Shown one piece after another: positions 1 to 6,347 of a stretch of DNA of 14,498 nucleotides (its first letter is position 1; each line of letters begins with the position of its first letter). A program made the position numbers and the translations under genes. Source of the stretch: WUQU01 sp038849025 (GTDB lineage Archaea > Thermoproteota > Bathyarchaeia > Bathyarchaeales > Bathycorpusculaceae); contig JAWCNE010000037.1 of NCBI GenBank assembly GCA_038849025.1, forward strand, positions 1-14,498, in the 5' to 3' direction. The notes beneath the pieces were generated by a model. The model saw only the letters and a list, made by a program, of their open reading frames with translations, did not search any database and was not told the DNA's origin.

Positions 1-963
1 ATGGTTACGAGGAAATGCAATTATCGTTGTAGAGGGTGTAACGTTTGGCGGGAGCAAGACAACAAGGAATTATCAACTGAAGAAATTAAACGCGGACTAG
101 ATATCCTTCGAAAACTTGGTGTTGTGGAAGTGTTAATATCCGGCGGCAATCCTCTCTTGAGAGAGGATATTGATGAAATAATTGAGTATGCGTCACGTTA
201 CTTCTTTGTAACAGTTTATGACAACGGCAGTTTAGCGGCAGAAAAAATTGACGCCCTACGACGAGCAAATTTTGTTGCAATTTCAATAGATAGCCTAAAC
301 CCAGATAAAAACGACCATATAAGAGGCGTTAAAGGAGCATGGAAAAGAGCGGTAGAAACTGTGGAAAGACTCCATGCAGAGGGAATTAATGTAAGCGTGA
401 CACCCACCATCTCACAAGCCAATCTTTACGAAATTATCGATTTCACAAAACATTTCTTGGACAGAGGCATACCGATTTGGTATTCCCTATACTCTTATGA
501 TTCGCCAGAGCATTCAAACCCGCTTTTCAAGATAGGAAAAGCTGAAGACGCCTTCTTAATAAAGGATAGGGACGCTATGGTGAAAGTTTGCGATTCGCTT
601 CTCAAAATAAAGCAAAAAAATGACAATGTTTTAATAACAACAAAGGTTTTGAAGGCTGTTAAACACCTTTATTTGAACAATGAGAGACTTTGGAAGTGCC
701 GTGCATTGCAGAACTTCTTTGTTATAAATCATCGAGGAGAAGTTGCCGGCTGCCACCTTCATGAACCAGTCGCCTCAATTTTTGAACTGCCAGACCTTTG
801 GGAAAGCGAAAAACTTGAAGCCCTCAGAAAAAAATACAGTGAGTGCGAAAGATGCGCTTATCTTTGTTACATTTTCTACTCGATTCATGGAAATGTTGCT
901 GGAAACATGGAAATAGTTAAGGATAAGTGGCGCAGCGTAAGATTCTTCTTAAAAAGACATTAA
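1..963 (+). CDS. Radical SAM protein with SPASM-like C-terminal cysteines (5' end probably cut by the window)
   Basis: Radical SAM enzyme that would cleave S-adenosylmethionine with a [4Fe-4S] cluster to start radical chemistry; the substrate is unknown. Visible: C6-x3-C10-x2-C13 within VTRKCNYRCRGC, the cluster-binding motif, and SGGNP at 47-51, the SAM-contacting GGE-type motif. The C-terminal part has C233, C251, C282, C285 and C289, a spacing like SPASM/twitch domains that hold an auxiliary Fe-S cluster. The CxxxCxxC lies only five residues from the first ATG, which is base 1 of the window. Relatives usually carry a longer first strand before it, so the gene probably begins upstream. It converges on the HypE-like gene and the two stops share TTAA. 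The family (MoaA/PqqE-like superfamily) is clear; the specific role is not. Confidence 0.85.
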   Translation: MVTRKCNYRCRGCNVWREQDNKELSTEEIKRGLDILRKLGVVEVLISGGNPLLREDIDEIIEYASRYFFVTVYDNGSLAAEKIDALRRANFVAISIDSLNPDKNDHIRGVKGAWKRAVETVERLHAEGINVSVTPTISQANLYEIIDFTKHFLDRGIPIWYSLYSYDSPEHSNPLFKIGKAEDAFLIKDRDAMVKVCDSLLKIKQKNDNVLITTKVLKAVKHLYLNNERLWKCRALQNFFVINHRGEVAGCHLHEPVASIFELPDLWESEKLEALRKKYSECERCAYLCYIFYSIHGNVAGNMEIVKDKWRSVRFFLKRH

Positions 964-1994
964 CATTTTTTACTTTTGCACGCTGTTAATGCCAACCATA
1001 AATGGTCACATTTCGGACGCGGAAGACTTTCTAAACGTTTATCTTTCCGAACAAACACACGCTTTGTTGGATCGCTTAAAAACTCACCAATTACGGACCC
1101 CTCAATCTTCTTCTTCCTTAATTTCTCAAGAATTTGTTCCGTGTATCCTGGTTTTGCTGCAATAAGCATGGCACCAGAGCTTATAAGCTGTAACGGGTCT
1201 ATTCCAAAAAATCTACAGACTTCCATAGTTTCTGGTGCCACCGAAATCTTTTCTTCAAAAACTTTAACACCGAGGTTCGAGGCATCCGCCATTTCATGAA
1301 TGCCTCCGAAAATTCCGCCTTCTGTTGGGTCATGCATCGCATTCACTCCGCCAGTTTTAAAGGAAGTTATGCCATCTTTGACTACGCTTATTCTCTCGAA
1401 AAACTTCTGTGCAGATTTCAGCAATTTGTCATTAGCGCCCATGTTTAGAAGAAGATCATAACGTTCGGTTGCAAGTATAGCCGTTCCCTCTATTCCAGCA
1501 CTTTTTGTCATGATTAGTTTGTCCCCTGGCTTGGCTCCACCAGCGGTGACATAACATCCCTTACTTGTTATTCCCAAAGCGCCCCCTATAACAACTGGAT
1601 TGGCAAGCTCCGGCGTTACTTCACAGTGTCCCCCAATAATTGCCATTTTCAAATTCTTCGCAGCAACATCCATCTGAGAACATATAACCTCAATAGTTTT
1701 CCGATCGGCATTTTCTGGAAGCAGTATACATGAAAGGAAAAAGGCTGGTTCAACGCCAAATGTGGCAACATCATTCGCATTAATGTTAACTGCAAGCCAG
1801 CCGATGCGCTCAACAGCACCGGTAATGGGGTCCATTGAAGCCACTAAGGATTTTTTGCCCAAATTTATGACGGCACCGTCATAACCAGCCGACGGCCCAA
1901 GGATAACCTCTCCACGTTTAAACCCGAGATTTTTGAATACAACCTCCTTCAATATTTCGATGGGAACCTTTCCAAAGGGCAGTTTCAATTTCAA
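960..1994 (-). CDS. HypE/AIR-synthase-like (PurM superfamily) ATP-binding protein
   Basis: Member of the PurM/ThiL/SelD/HypE superfamily, closest by eye to the archaeal HypE-like 'AIR synthase-related' proteins. These fold as ATP-binding dimers; HypE itself dehydrates a thiocarboxamide to make the cyanide ligand of NiFe hydrogenase. Visible: GYDGAV near residue 37 (nucleotide-binding Asp39), SMDPITGA at 53-60, LAVNINANDVATFG at 67-80, and GGHCEVTP at 121-128. True HypE ends in a PRxC-type tail with the reactive Cys at or near the C-terminus. Here LPRPKC (C329) is followed by 15 more residues with C339 and C344, so HypE activity is not assured. The start is the TTG at 1994; another TTG six bases inside is possible and the frame stays open upstream. 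The ECF gene ends 25 bases upstream, so co-transcription is likely. No hydrogenase genes are in the window. Confidence 0.8.
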   Translation of the reverse strand: MKLKLPFGKVPIEILKEVVFKNLGFKRGEVILGPSAGYDGAVINLGKKSLVASMDPITGAVERIGWLAVNINANDVATFGVEPAFFLSCILLPENADRKTIEVICSQMDVAAKNLKMAIIGGHCEVTPELANPVVIGGALGITSKGCYVTAGGAKPGDKLIMTKSAGIEGTAILATERYDLLLNMGANDKLLKSAQKFFERISVVKDGITSFKTGGVNAMHDPTEGGIFGGIHEMADASNLGVKVFEEKISVAPETMEVCRFFGIDPLQLISSGAMLIAAKPGYTEQILEKLRKKKIEGSVIGEFLSDPTKRVFVRKDKRLESLPRPKCDHLWLALTACKSKKC

Positions 1995-2019
1995 TGCCCC
2001 AAGAAATATTTTAACAGCG

Positions 2020-2772
2020 TTAGCTTTTAAGTTGTGGCAAGGCTTGCTTTACAATTCGAACAATGGGTGCTGCAACAATCACGCCTACAGTCATTTGTCC
2101 AATGTTTATTGGGACTTCTGCGAAGGCGAATACCCCAAGGAAAAGTTGCTCATAGAGGAAGTAGCCAAAAACCATTAACAATCCTCCAAAAATGCATGCA
2201 ATTATTGTTAAACTGAATTCTGGTTCAGATGTTAGAGCTAGGACTGTTATTAGGACGAATGTGAAGATTCCTATTCCAAACCAAAACTCAACTGGAATGA
2301 AAAAAGTTGATGCAGGATTTTCTATGGAGACTATACCCGAATATAATTCGACAAGTCCGCTGTAATAAAAGAAACCGATAAGGCTAATGAGCATCCCCAC
2401 AAGTATGCCTATTTCAATTGTGAAAATTTTCCATTCGCGTTTGGCATAAGACTTGGCGAAAGTGCGCCCTTTTCGGCTGAGAAAACCGACAAGAAAACCC
2501 TCCGAGGCTTTAATTACCAAAGTTGCAGGCGCATAGTAATAATAACCGAGGAAAACGTCCGCAAGCATAGAACCAACACCACCAGCAAATGCTCCTACGA
2601 AAGGCCCAAAAAGCAAGGCTGCCGTGTAAACCATTGTTTCCCCTATGTTAAAATAGCCTTTAGTGCTGGGTACATAAACTGTGAAGCTTATGGTTGCTAT
2701 GCAAACAAGGGCTGTAAAAACACCCGTAATACTTAACTGCCCTGCTAAGTTCGTAGTAGACCTTGTTAGCAT
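2020..2772 (-). CDS. ECF transporter S component (riboflavin/vitamin type)
   Basis: Substrate-binding membrane subunit of an energy-coupling-factor vitamin transporter. The stretch from FNIGET (41-46) through FGPFVGAFAGGVGSMLAD (55-72) and VIKASEGFLVGFL (86-98) is typical of the PF07155-like S components linked to riboflavin or related vitamins. The end PINIGQMTVGVIVAAPIV (221-238) matches the family's last helix. At 250 residues it is longer than the usual 170-200: a middle part (about 115-182) adds two likely helices, giving about eight segments instead of six. The partner EcfA and EcfT genes are not in the window, so it probably shares a module encoded elsewhere. ATG start at 2772 with a weak AGGT upstream. 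The promoter holds a perfect palindrome, suggesting tight repression. The substrate cannot be read from the sequence. Confidence 0.8.
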   Translation of the reverse strand: MLTRSTTNLAGQLSITGVFTALVCIATISFTVYVPSTKGYFNIGETMVYTAALLFGPFVGAFAGGVGSMLADVFLGYYYYAPATLVIKASEGFLVGFLSRKGRTFAKSYAKREWKIFTIEIGILVGMLISLIGFFYYSGLVELYSGIVSIENPASTFFIPVEFWFGIGIFTFVLITVLALTSEPEFSLTIIACIFGGLLMVFGYFLYEQLFLGVFAFAEVPINIGQMTVGVIVAAPIVRIVKQALPQLKS

Positions 2773-2785
2773 TGTTCAAAACCTG

Positions 2786-2820
2786 AATAGTATAGTTGTA
2801 ACTATACTATTTTAAATTTG
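2786..2820 (-). promoter_or_regulatory. TATA-like promoter with perfect 12+2+12 palindromic operator upstream of the ECF gene
   Basis: The arms AATAGTATAGTT (2786-2797) and AACTATACTATT (2800-2811) are exact reverse complements separated by two bases. The element ends 14 bases before the ECF start codon. An AT-rich TATA-like stretch (TTTAAATTT, 2811-2819) abuts its upstream side, which would place the transcription start near 2790, inside the palindrome. This is the layout expected of a repressor operator. The protein that binds it is unknown. Confidence 0.7.
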
Positions 2821-2839
2821 TGCTCCACCACTGCGGAAA

Positions 2840-4243
2840 TTATAGTAGAAGTTTAAGGTTGTCTAATGCGTGGAGAACTTTCATTCCACGTTTTGTTATT
2901 TTAAAATATCTTCGTCCATCTTTTTCATAACTTGAAACCAACCCGTTTTTTGACAGTTCGCTTAAATGTTGGTAGATTGCCGCCCTTGTCATCATTTTTC
3001 CGAGTTTTTTCCATAATTCATAGCCATAAGCATCCTCTTCACACAGAATTCTCAATATTTTTTCCTTTGTGCTAAGCTCTAACCCAACCACAGCCGTTTT
3101 CCTCCTTTTTGTCAAGGCTTGGAGAATATCTGTTGCTTTTAGACCACTTCCAGTTATCAAGCACACAACTTTGTCCTCTTTATCGATAACCTGCTCAGTT
3201 ACAAGTTTCTTAAGTGCTGCATATGTTGCTGCACTTGCTGGTTCAGCAAAGACGCCTTCAAGTTTTGCAATTTCCTGCTCTGCTGAGAAAATCTCTTCGT
3301 CTGAAACTGATGTGGCAGTTCCCCTAGATTCTTTGATGGCTTTAAGGGCTAGTTTGCCATACCATGGATTTTTAACAAGGATGGCAAGCGCACGGGTTAA
3401 AGGTTTTGTTTTCAAAGCTAGTTCTCGTCTATTCTGCATGTATGCTTTTACAATTGGAGAGCATCCCTCGGCTTGAACACCAATCATCCTTGGTGTTGCG
3501 TTTATTTCACCCCTTATTTCAAGCTCTTTGAAGCCTTTCCAGATGGCATATAGTGTCCCGCCACTTCCCATAGGAACCATAAACCAGTCCGGTACACCCA
3601 TTTGCTCGTAAACTTCATAAGCTATTGTTTTTAGGGCTTCTATGGATAATGGATTAAGTTCGGCGGAGCCTTGATACCAGCCCGTTTCTTTGGTTAGCTC
3701 GCTTGCCCTCTTCAATGAATCGTCAACTATTTCCCCGTGCTCTTCGAGTATGGCGTTGTATATGAGCATTTGGGCAAGTTTTCCCATATCCACGTTTTTT
3801 GGCACAATAACATGACATGTTACCCCAGACTTGGCGCAATACGCAGCCAAAGAAGCTCCGAGGTTTCCATTTGTAGCGCAGACAACAGAACTGTACCCCA
3901 AATCTATGGCGTTAGAAACAATTAAGGCGGCACATCTATCCCTAAAAGAGTTTGTTGGGTTTCGCGTTTCATCCTTAAAATATAAATTGTTTAGCCCGAT
4001 GTTTTTGGCTAGTCTCCTCGCCTTAACGAGCGGGGTTCCTCCCTCCTTCATAGAAACAACATTTCTCACCTTTGGCAGGAGTTTCTTGTAACGCCAAAAA
4101 GCAAAAGGTCCTACAAATTTTCCATTTTTAAGCGTTTCGTCATCGTACTTATACTCTAGCGGGCTACCACATTTCTTGCAACTGTGTTGCGGCGGAAAGG
4201 CTTCAAATTTTGCACCACATGCTGTGCAATTCAAATAGAACAT
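2840..4243 (-). CDS. Threonine synthase-fold (PLP fold type II) protein fused to a PadR-like winged helix, PLP lysine replaced by Arg
   Basis: The first 380 residues match archaeal threonine synthase (thrC-like), which converts O-phosphohomoserine to threonine with PLP. They include a zinc ribbon (C6, C9, C22, C25), KDETRNPTNSF at 90-100, the Asn loop ATNGNLGAS at 123-131, the glycine loop GSGGT at 226-230 and TGSGLK at 364-369. The family's Schiff-base Lys sits in SFKDR; here the motif is SFRDR with Arg101 (codon AGG), so normal catalysis is doubtful. Residues 388-462 form an added winged helix (YGYELWKKL, IYQHLSELSKNGL, RRYFKITKRG) like PadR/ArsR-type DNA-binding domains. ATG at 4243 has GAGG eight bases upstream and a TATA-like box beyond. 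The ECF gene follows after 67 bases that contain a palindrome. It could be a PLP- or amino-acid-sensing regulator, a bifunctional enzyme, or an enzyme with a sequencing error at one base. Confidence 0.88.
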   Translation of the reverse strand: MFYLNCTACGAKFEAFPPQHSCKKCGSPLEYKYDDETLKNGKFVGPFAFWRYKKLLPKVRNVVSMKEGGTPLVKARRLAKNIGLNNLYFKDETRNPTNSFRDRCAALIVSNAIDLGYSSVVCATNGNLGASLAAYCAKSGVTCHVIVPKNVDMGKLAQMLIYNAILEEHGEIVDDSLKRASELTKETGWYQGSAELNPLSIEALKTIAYEVYEQMGVPDWFMVPMGSGGTLYAIWKGFKELEIRGEINATPRMIGVQAEGCSPIVKAYMQNRRELALKTKPLTRALAILVKNPWYGKLALKAIKESRGTATSVSDEEIFSAEQEIAKLEGVFAEPASAATYAALKKLVTEQVIDKEDKVVCLITGSGLKATDILQALTKRRKTAVVGLELSTKEKILRILCEEDAYGYELWKKLGKMMTRAAIYQHLSELSKNGLVSSYEKDGRRYFKITKRGMKVLHALDNLKLLL

Positions 4244-4273
4244 TATATGGTCCTCGCCTTATTTTTCTAAGCG

Positions 4274-4286
4274 TTAAATTTAAAAT
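4274..4286 (-). promoter_or_regulatory. TATA-like box for the threonine-synthase/winged-helix gene
   Basis: On the minus strand, TTTTAAATTTAA lies about 35 bases before the ATG at 4243. That puts the expected archaeal start site about 10-15 bases before the codon, just upstream of the GAGG. The 74-base gap after the 83-residue gene also makes a new transcript likely here. Confidence 0.45.
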
Positions 4287-4317
4287 TCCCTGTCTATGAG
4301 GGTTTCTAAAATTTAGT

Positions 4318-4569
4318 TTAAGGTTCCAAACTTGGAAGGATAGCAATTATTTCTGCAACTTGTCTTATGATCGCCCAATCAATTTTTACGCTGGTTTCCA
4401 TATCATGTAATAGATTAATTCCGTTTTGCTCGTCGCCTTCTAGTATTTTAGGGCCTGCGTCCCTCGGTTTTTTCAGCTCCATAATTGCTGGCAAAAGCAT
4501 AACAATAATGAAAGCTATAACTCCAAAAAACAATATTACAGCCGACATTAAAGCCGAAGCCGGAGCCAT
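4318..4569 (-). CDS. Small single-pass membrane protein, third gene of the glycosyltransferase operon
   Basis: 83-residue protein that I do not recognise. Residues about 7-30 form one strongly hydrophobic helix (SAVILFFGVIAFIIVMLLPAI), followed by a charged, probably cytoplasmic stretch (ELKKPRDAG) and a tail of about 50 residues with no cysteines or known motif. The ATG at 4569 is 11 bases after the glycosyltransferase stop and has GGTAG just before it, so translation as part of the same operon is likely. Small membrane partners such as PgaD assist some polysaccharide synthases. A similar helper role here is inferred only from position and topology; no sequence likeness is claimed. Confidence 0.65.
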   Translation of the reverse strand: MAPASALMSAVILFFGVIAFIIVMLLPAIMELKKPRDAGPKILEGDEQNGINLLHDMETSVKIDWAIIRQVAEIIAILPSLEP

Positions 4570-4580
4570 TTTCTACCATT

Positions 4581-5894
4581 TTAAGGTTTTGGTACATTCA
4601 TAATATAACAGTTTCCATCGCCTGAATGCTCGGTTTTTACCCAGTAGTTATTGTTTTTCCTCGTAATTTTTGAGATGAGAAGGTCAATTAGGGCTTTTGT
4701 GCATATGGGAATATTGTATAGAAGGGTAAAGAGAAGTAAGGGAATTAGCCACTGCGCCCTCCTTCTGCCGTCAAGATGCGCTCCAACACCAATCTCATAG
4801 AATGGAGCAAAGTTGCCTATTGAGCTATATAGGGCTATCGATGATATTATCCAAAAAGGAGAAAAATACTGCCAAATTTTTAGAAACATTAACAGCGCTC
4901 CGATCATCCATGAAAAAAGGACAATAACAGGGAGAAAATAGACATTTAATAGGAGTAGTCCGTCAATTTTCTCTTTAAGTCCAAGCTCTTTGCTCTTTAA
5001 AACTTTAAGCCAATGTTTGAAGGCGCACTGCATATGCCCTCTAGCCCATCTGTATCGCTGTCTCCAATAAGCCCGCCAGTTTTCAACAGCCTCTTCATAG
5101 CATTCTGCATCCCCAACATACTTAACCTTGTACCCTGCAAGGTAAACGCGGAAAGTCAAATCGGTGTCCTCCGCCAGAATATTTTCATCCCATCCGCCAA
5201 GTGATTCTAAAAGCGTGCGCTTAAATCCTCCGACGGTTCCTCCGAATTGCGTTATTAAGCCGAGGGCGTCGCGGGCCTCTTGGTCAACGCGGTATCCGCC
5301 TATCCTTTCAAGGGCGACAAGCCTTGTGACGAAGTTTTGTGGTTCATTTAGCACAACAACCCTACCTTGAACAGCTCCAACTTTGGGATCCTTAAACTCT
5401 TTCACAAGTTTTTCTACAATGTCTTTTTGCGGGTAGTAATCAGCATCAAAACACAATATGATTTCGCCATCAGCCCACTTTATTCCAGCGTTTAAAGCGG
5501 AGGCCTTTCCACGCCCGCCATCATCTTTACCCCTCTTCACAACAAGGATGTAAGGGTGCATCATCGAATATTGTTCAGCAATTATTCCAGTCTTATCAGT
5601 TGAGCCGTCATCTATTACTATTACTTGCAACTTATCCTTAGGAAATGTTAATTCTGTCATTCTTTGAAGAATCCGTCCAATGACACGTTCCTCGTTACGG
5701 GCAGGTATTAAAATTGACACTCTTGGCTGATAAGACTGATTCGCAGTTTCAGCTTCAATAAGGCCAATTTTATTTTCTTTCGATTTCTTTGCAACCATCA
5801 AAGTGAAAATGTAGTGGCGAACAAGGTATGCCGCAATTAGGATCGCCGACAAAACGAATAAAACTTCTAAAATTTTCGTTATCAAGTTTTCCAC
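4581..5894 (-). CDS. Processive family 2 glycosyltransferase (polysaccharide synthase-like), membrane-bound
   Basis: Inverting GT-A glycosyltransferase of the BcsA/PgaC/hyaluronan-synthase type, which polymerises an NDP-sugar and moves the chain through its own membrane helices. Visible: N-terminal helix about 8-28; VSILIPARNEE from 59; DDGSTD at 95-100; the metal-binding DAD at 150-152; GGTVGGFKR at 218-226; the acceptor/catalytic AEDTD at 241-245; and QRYRW at 279-283, the Q/RxxRW signature of processive enzymes. Three or four helices follow (about 315-338, 344-365, 380-400). The start is GTG at 5894, overlapping the upstream gene by 13 bases. The sugar and product are unknown; beta-linked hexosamine or glucose polymers are the usual products of this group. 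Confidence 0.88.
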   Translation of the reverse strand: MENLITKILEVLFVLSAILIAAYLVRHYIFTLMVAKKSKENKIGLIEAETANQSYQPRVSILIPARNEERVIGRILQRMTELTFPKDKLQVIVIDDGSTDKTGIIAEQYSMMHPYILVVKRGKDDGGRGKASALNAGIKWADGEIILCFDADYYPQKDIVEKLVKEFKDPKVGAVQGRVVVLNEPQNFVTRLVALERIGGYRVDQEARDALGLITQFGGTVGGFKRTLLESLGGWDENILAEDTDLTFRVYLAGYKVKYVGDAECYEEAVENWRAYWRQRYRWARGHMQCAFKHWLKVLKSKELGLKEKIDGLLLLNVYFLPVIVLFSWMIGALLMFLKIWQYFSPFWIISSIALYSSIGNFAPFYEIGVGAHLDGRRRAQWLIPLLLFTLLYNIPICTKALIDLLISKITRKNNNYWVKTEHSGDGNCYIMNVPKP

Positions 5895-6256
5895 CGTTTT
5901 CTTTCTTTTGTTTCAGCCAAAAAAGTCAGACTTGTGGACCAAAATGCTACAACCCAAAAAACATTCAACAATGGACTTAAAAACATATATAAACAGTTTA
6001 GTACTCCATCCGCGTTTGCAACGACTAGGTGGACGAATGAATAGAAGAGGGTGCTCCAGACGAAGCTTAGAATGTTGCCTAACAAAAGTATTGCTACTTT
6101 CCTTTTCATAGAACCTTTTAATGGTATAAGAATTAGCAGAAATAGAAGATTAAATGTTAGCAGTGTTTGGACTGTTTCCTCAAGTATTGGGAAAGATCCG
6201 AAAAGAATTACGAGAATGAACGCGGCAACAAGTGCAAAGAAAAATAGTGCCCTCAA
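5882..6256 (-). CDS. Small multi-pass membrane protein, first gene of the glycosyltransferase operon
   Basis: 124-residue integral membrane protein that I do not recognise. Hydrophobic segments at about 3-20, 32-46, 53-78 and 88-113 suggest four helices, with a basic C-terminal end (KERKRWKT) likely in the cytoplasm. The start is a TTG at 6256 preceded by GGAG. No ATG or GTG is available between it and the in-frame stop at 6299, and ATG is also missing from the first helix. Its end overlaps the glycosyltransferase start by 13 bases, so the two are probably translationally coupled. An accessory role in polysaccharide synthesis or export is inferred from position only. Confidence 0.65.
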   Translation of the reverse strand: MRALFFFALVAAFILVILFGSFPILEETVQTLLTFNLLFLLILIPLKGSMKRKVAILLLGNILSFVWSTLFYSFVHLVVANADGVLNCLYMFLSPLLNVFWVVAFWSTSLTFLAETKERKRWKT

Positions 6257-6312
6257 ACTCCAATCCCCGCGTGCAGATTTTATGTTATGATCTGGAGTTT
6301 AGTTCTAGAGTA

Positions 6313-6334
6313 ATCTTATAGAAGTTTCTTCTAT
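6313..6334 (-). promoter_or_regulatory. Likely promoter of the glycosyltransferase operon with a 7-bp inverted repeat
   Basis: On the minus strand CTATAAGAT (6313-6321) is a TATA-like box about 60 bases before the TTG start. ATAGAAG (6318-6324) and CTTCTAT (6328-6334) form a perfect inverted repeat with a 3-base centre that overlaps the box. It could be an operator or an mRNA hairpin at the end of the cmk transcript. The sequence does not decide between these. Confidence 0.35.
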
Positions 6335-6340
6335 CTACTT

Positions 6341-6346
6341 AAAAAA
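6341..6346 (-). terminator. Oligo-T terminator after cmk
   Basis: One base after the cmk stop codon the minus strand carries six T in a row, the type of U-rich signal archaeal RNA polymerase uses to stop. The 7-bp inverted repeat lies downstream of the T run rather than before it, so this is not a bacterial-style hairpin terminator. It fits the end of the ribosomal protein operon. Confidence 0.4.
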
Positions 6347-6347
6347 T

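Noticed and set aside
960..1994. Assignment of the PurM-superfamily protein to ThiL (thiamine phosphate kinase) or SelD because it neighbours a vitamin transporter
   Set aside because: The motifs DPITGA, INANDVATFG and GGHCEVTP fit the archaeal HypE-like group better, and no SelD-type N-terminal Cys/Sec site is seen.
4306..4316. Small AT inverted repeat CTAAA-A-TTTAG after the 83-residue gene
   Set aside because: Only five AT-rich pairs; not distinguishable from chance in an AT-rich gap.
6318..6346. Bacterial-type hairpin terminator after cmk
   Set aside because: The T run comes before the inverted repeat in the direction of transcription, so the order is wrong; only the T run was kept as an archaeal terminator.
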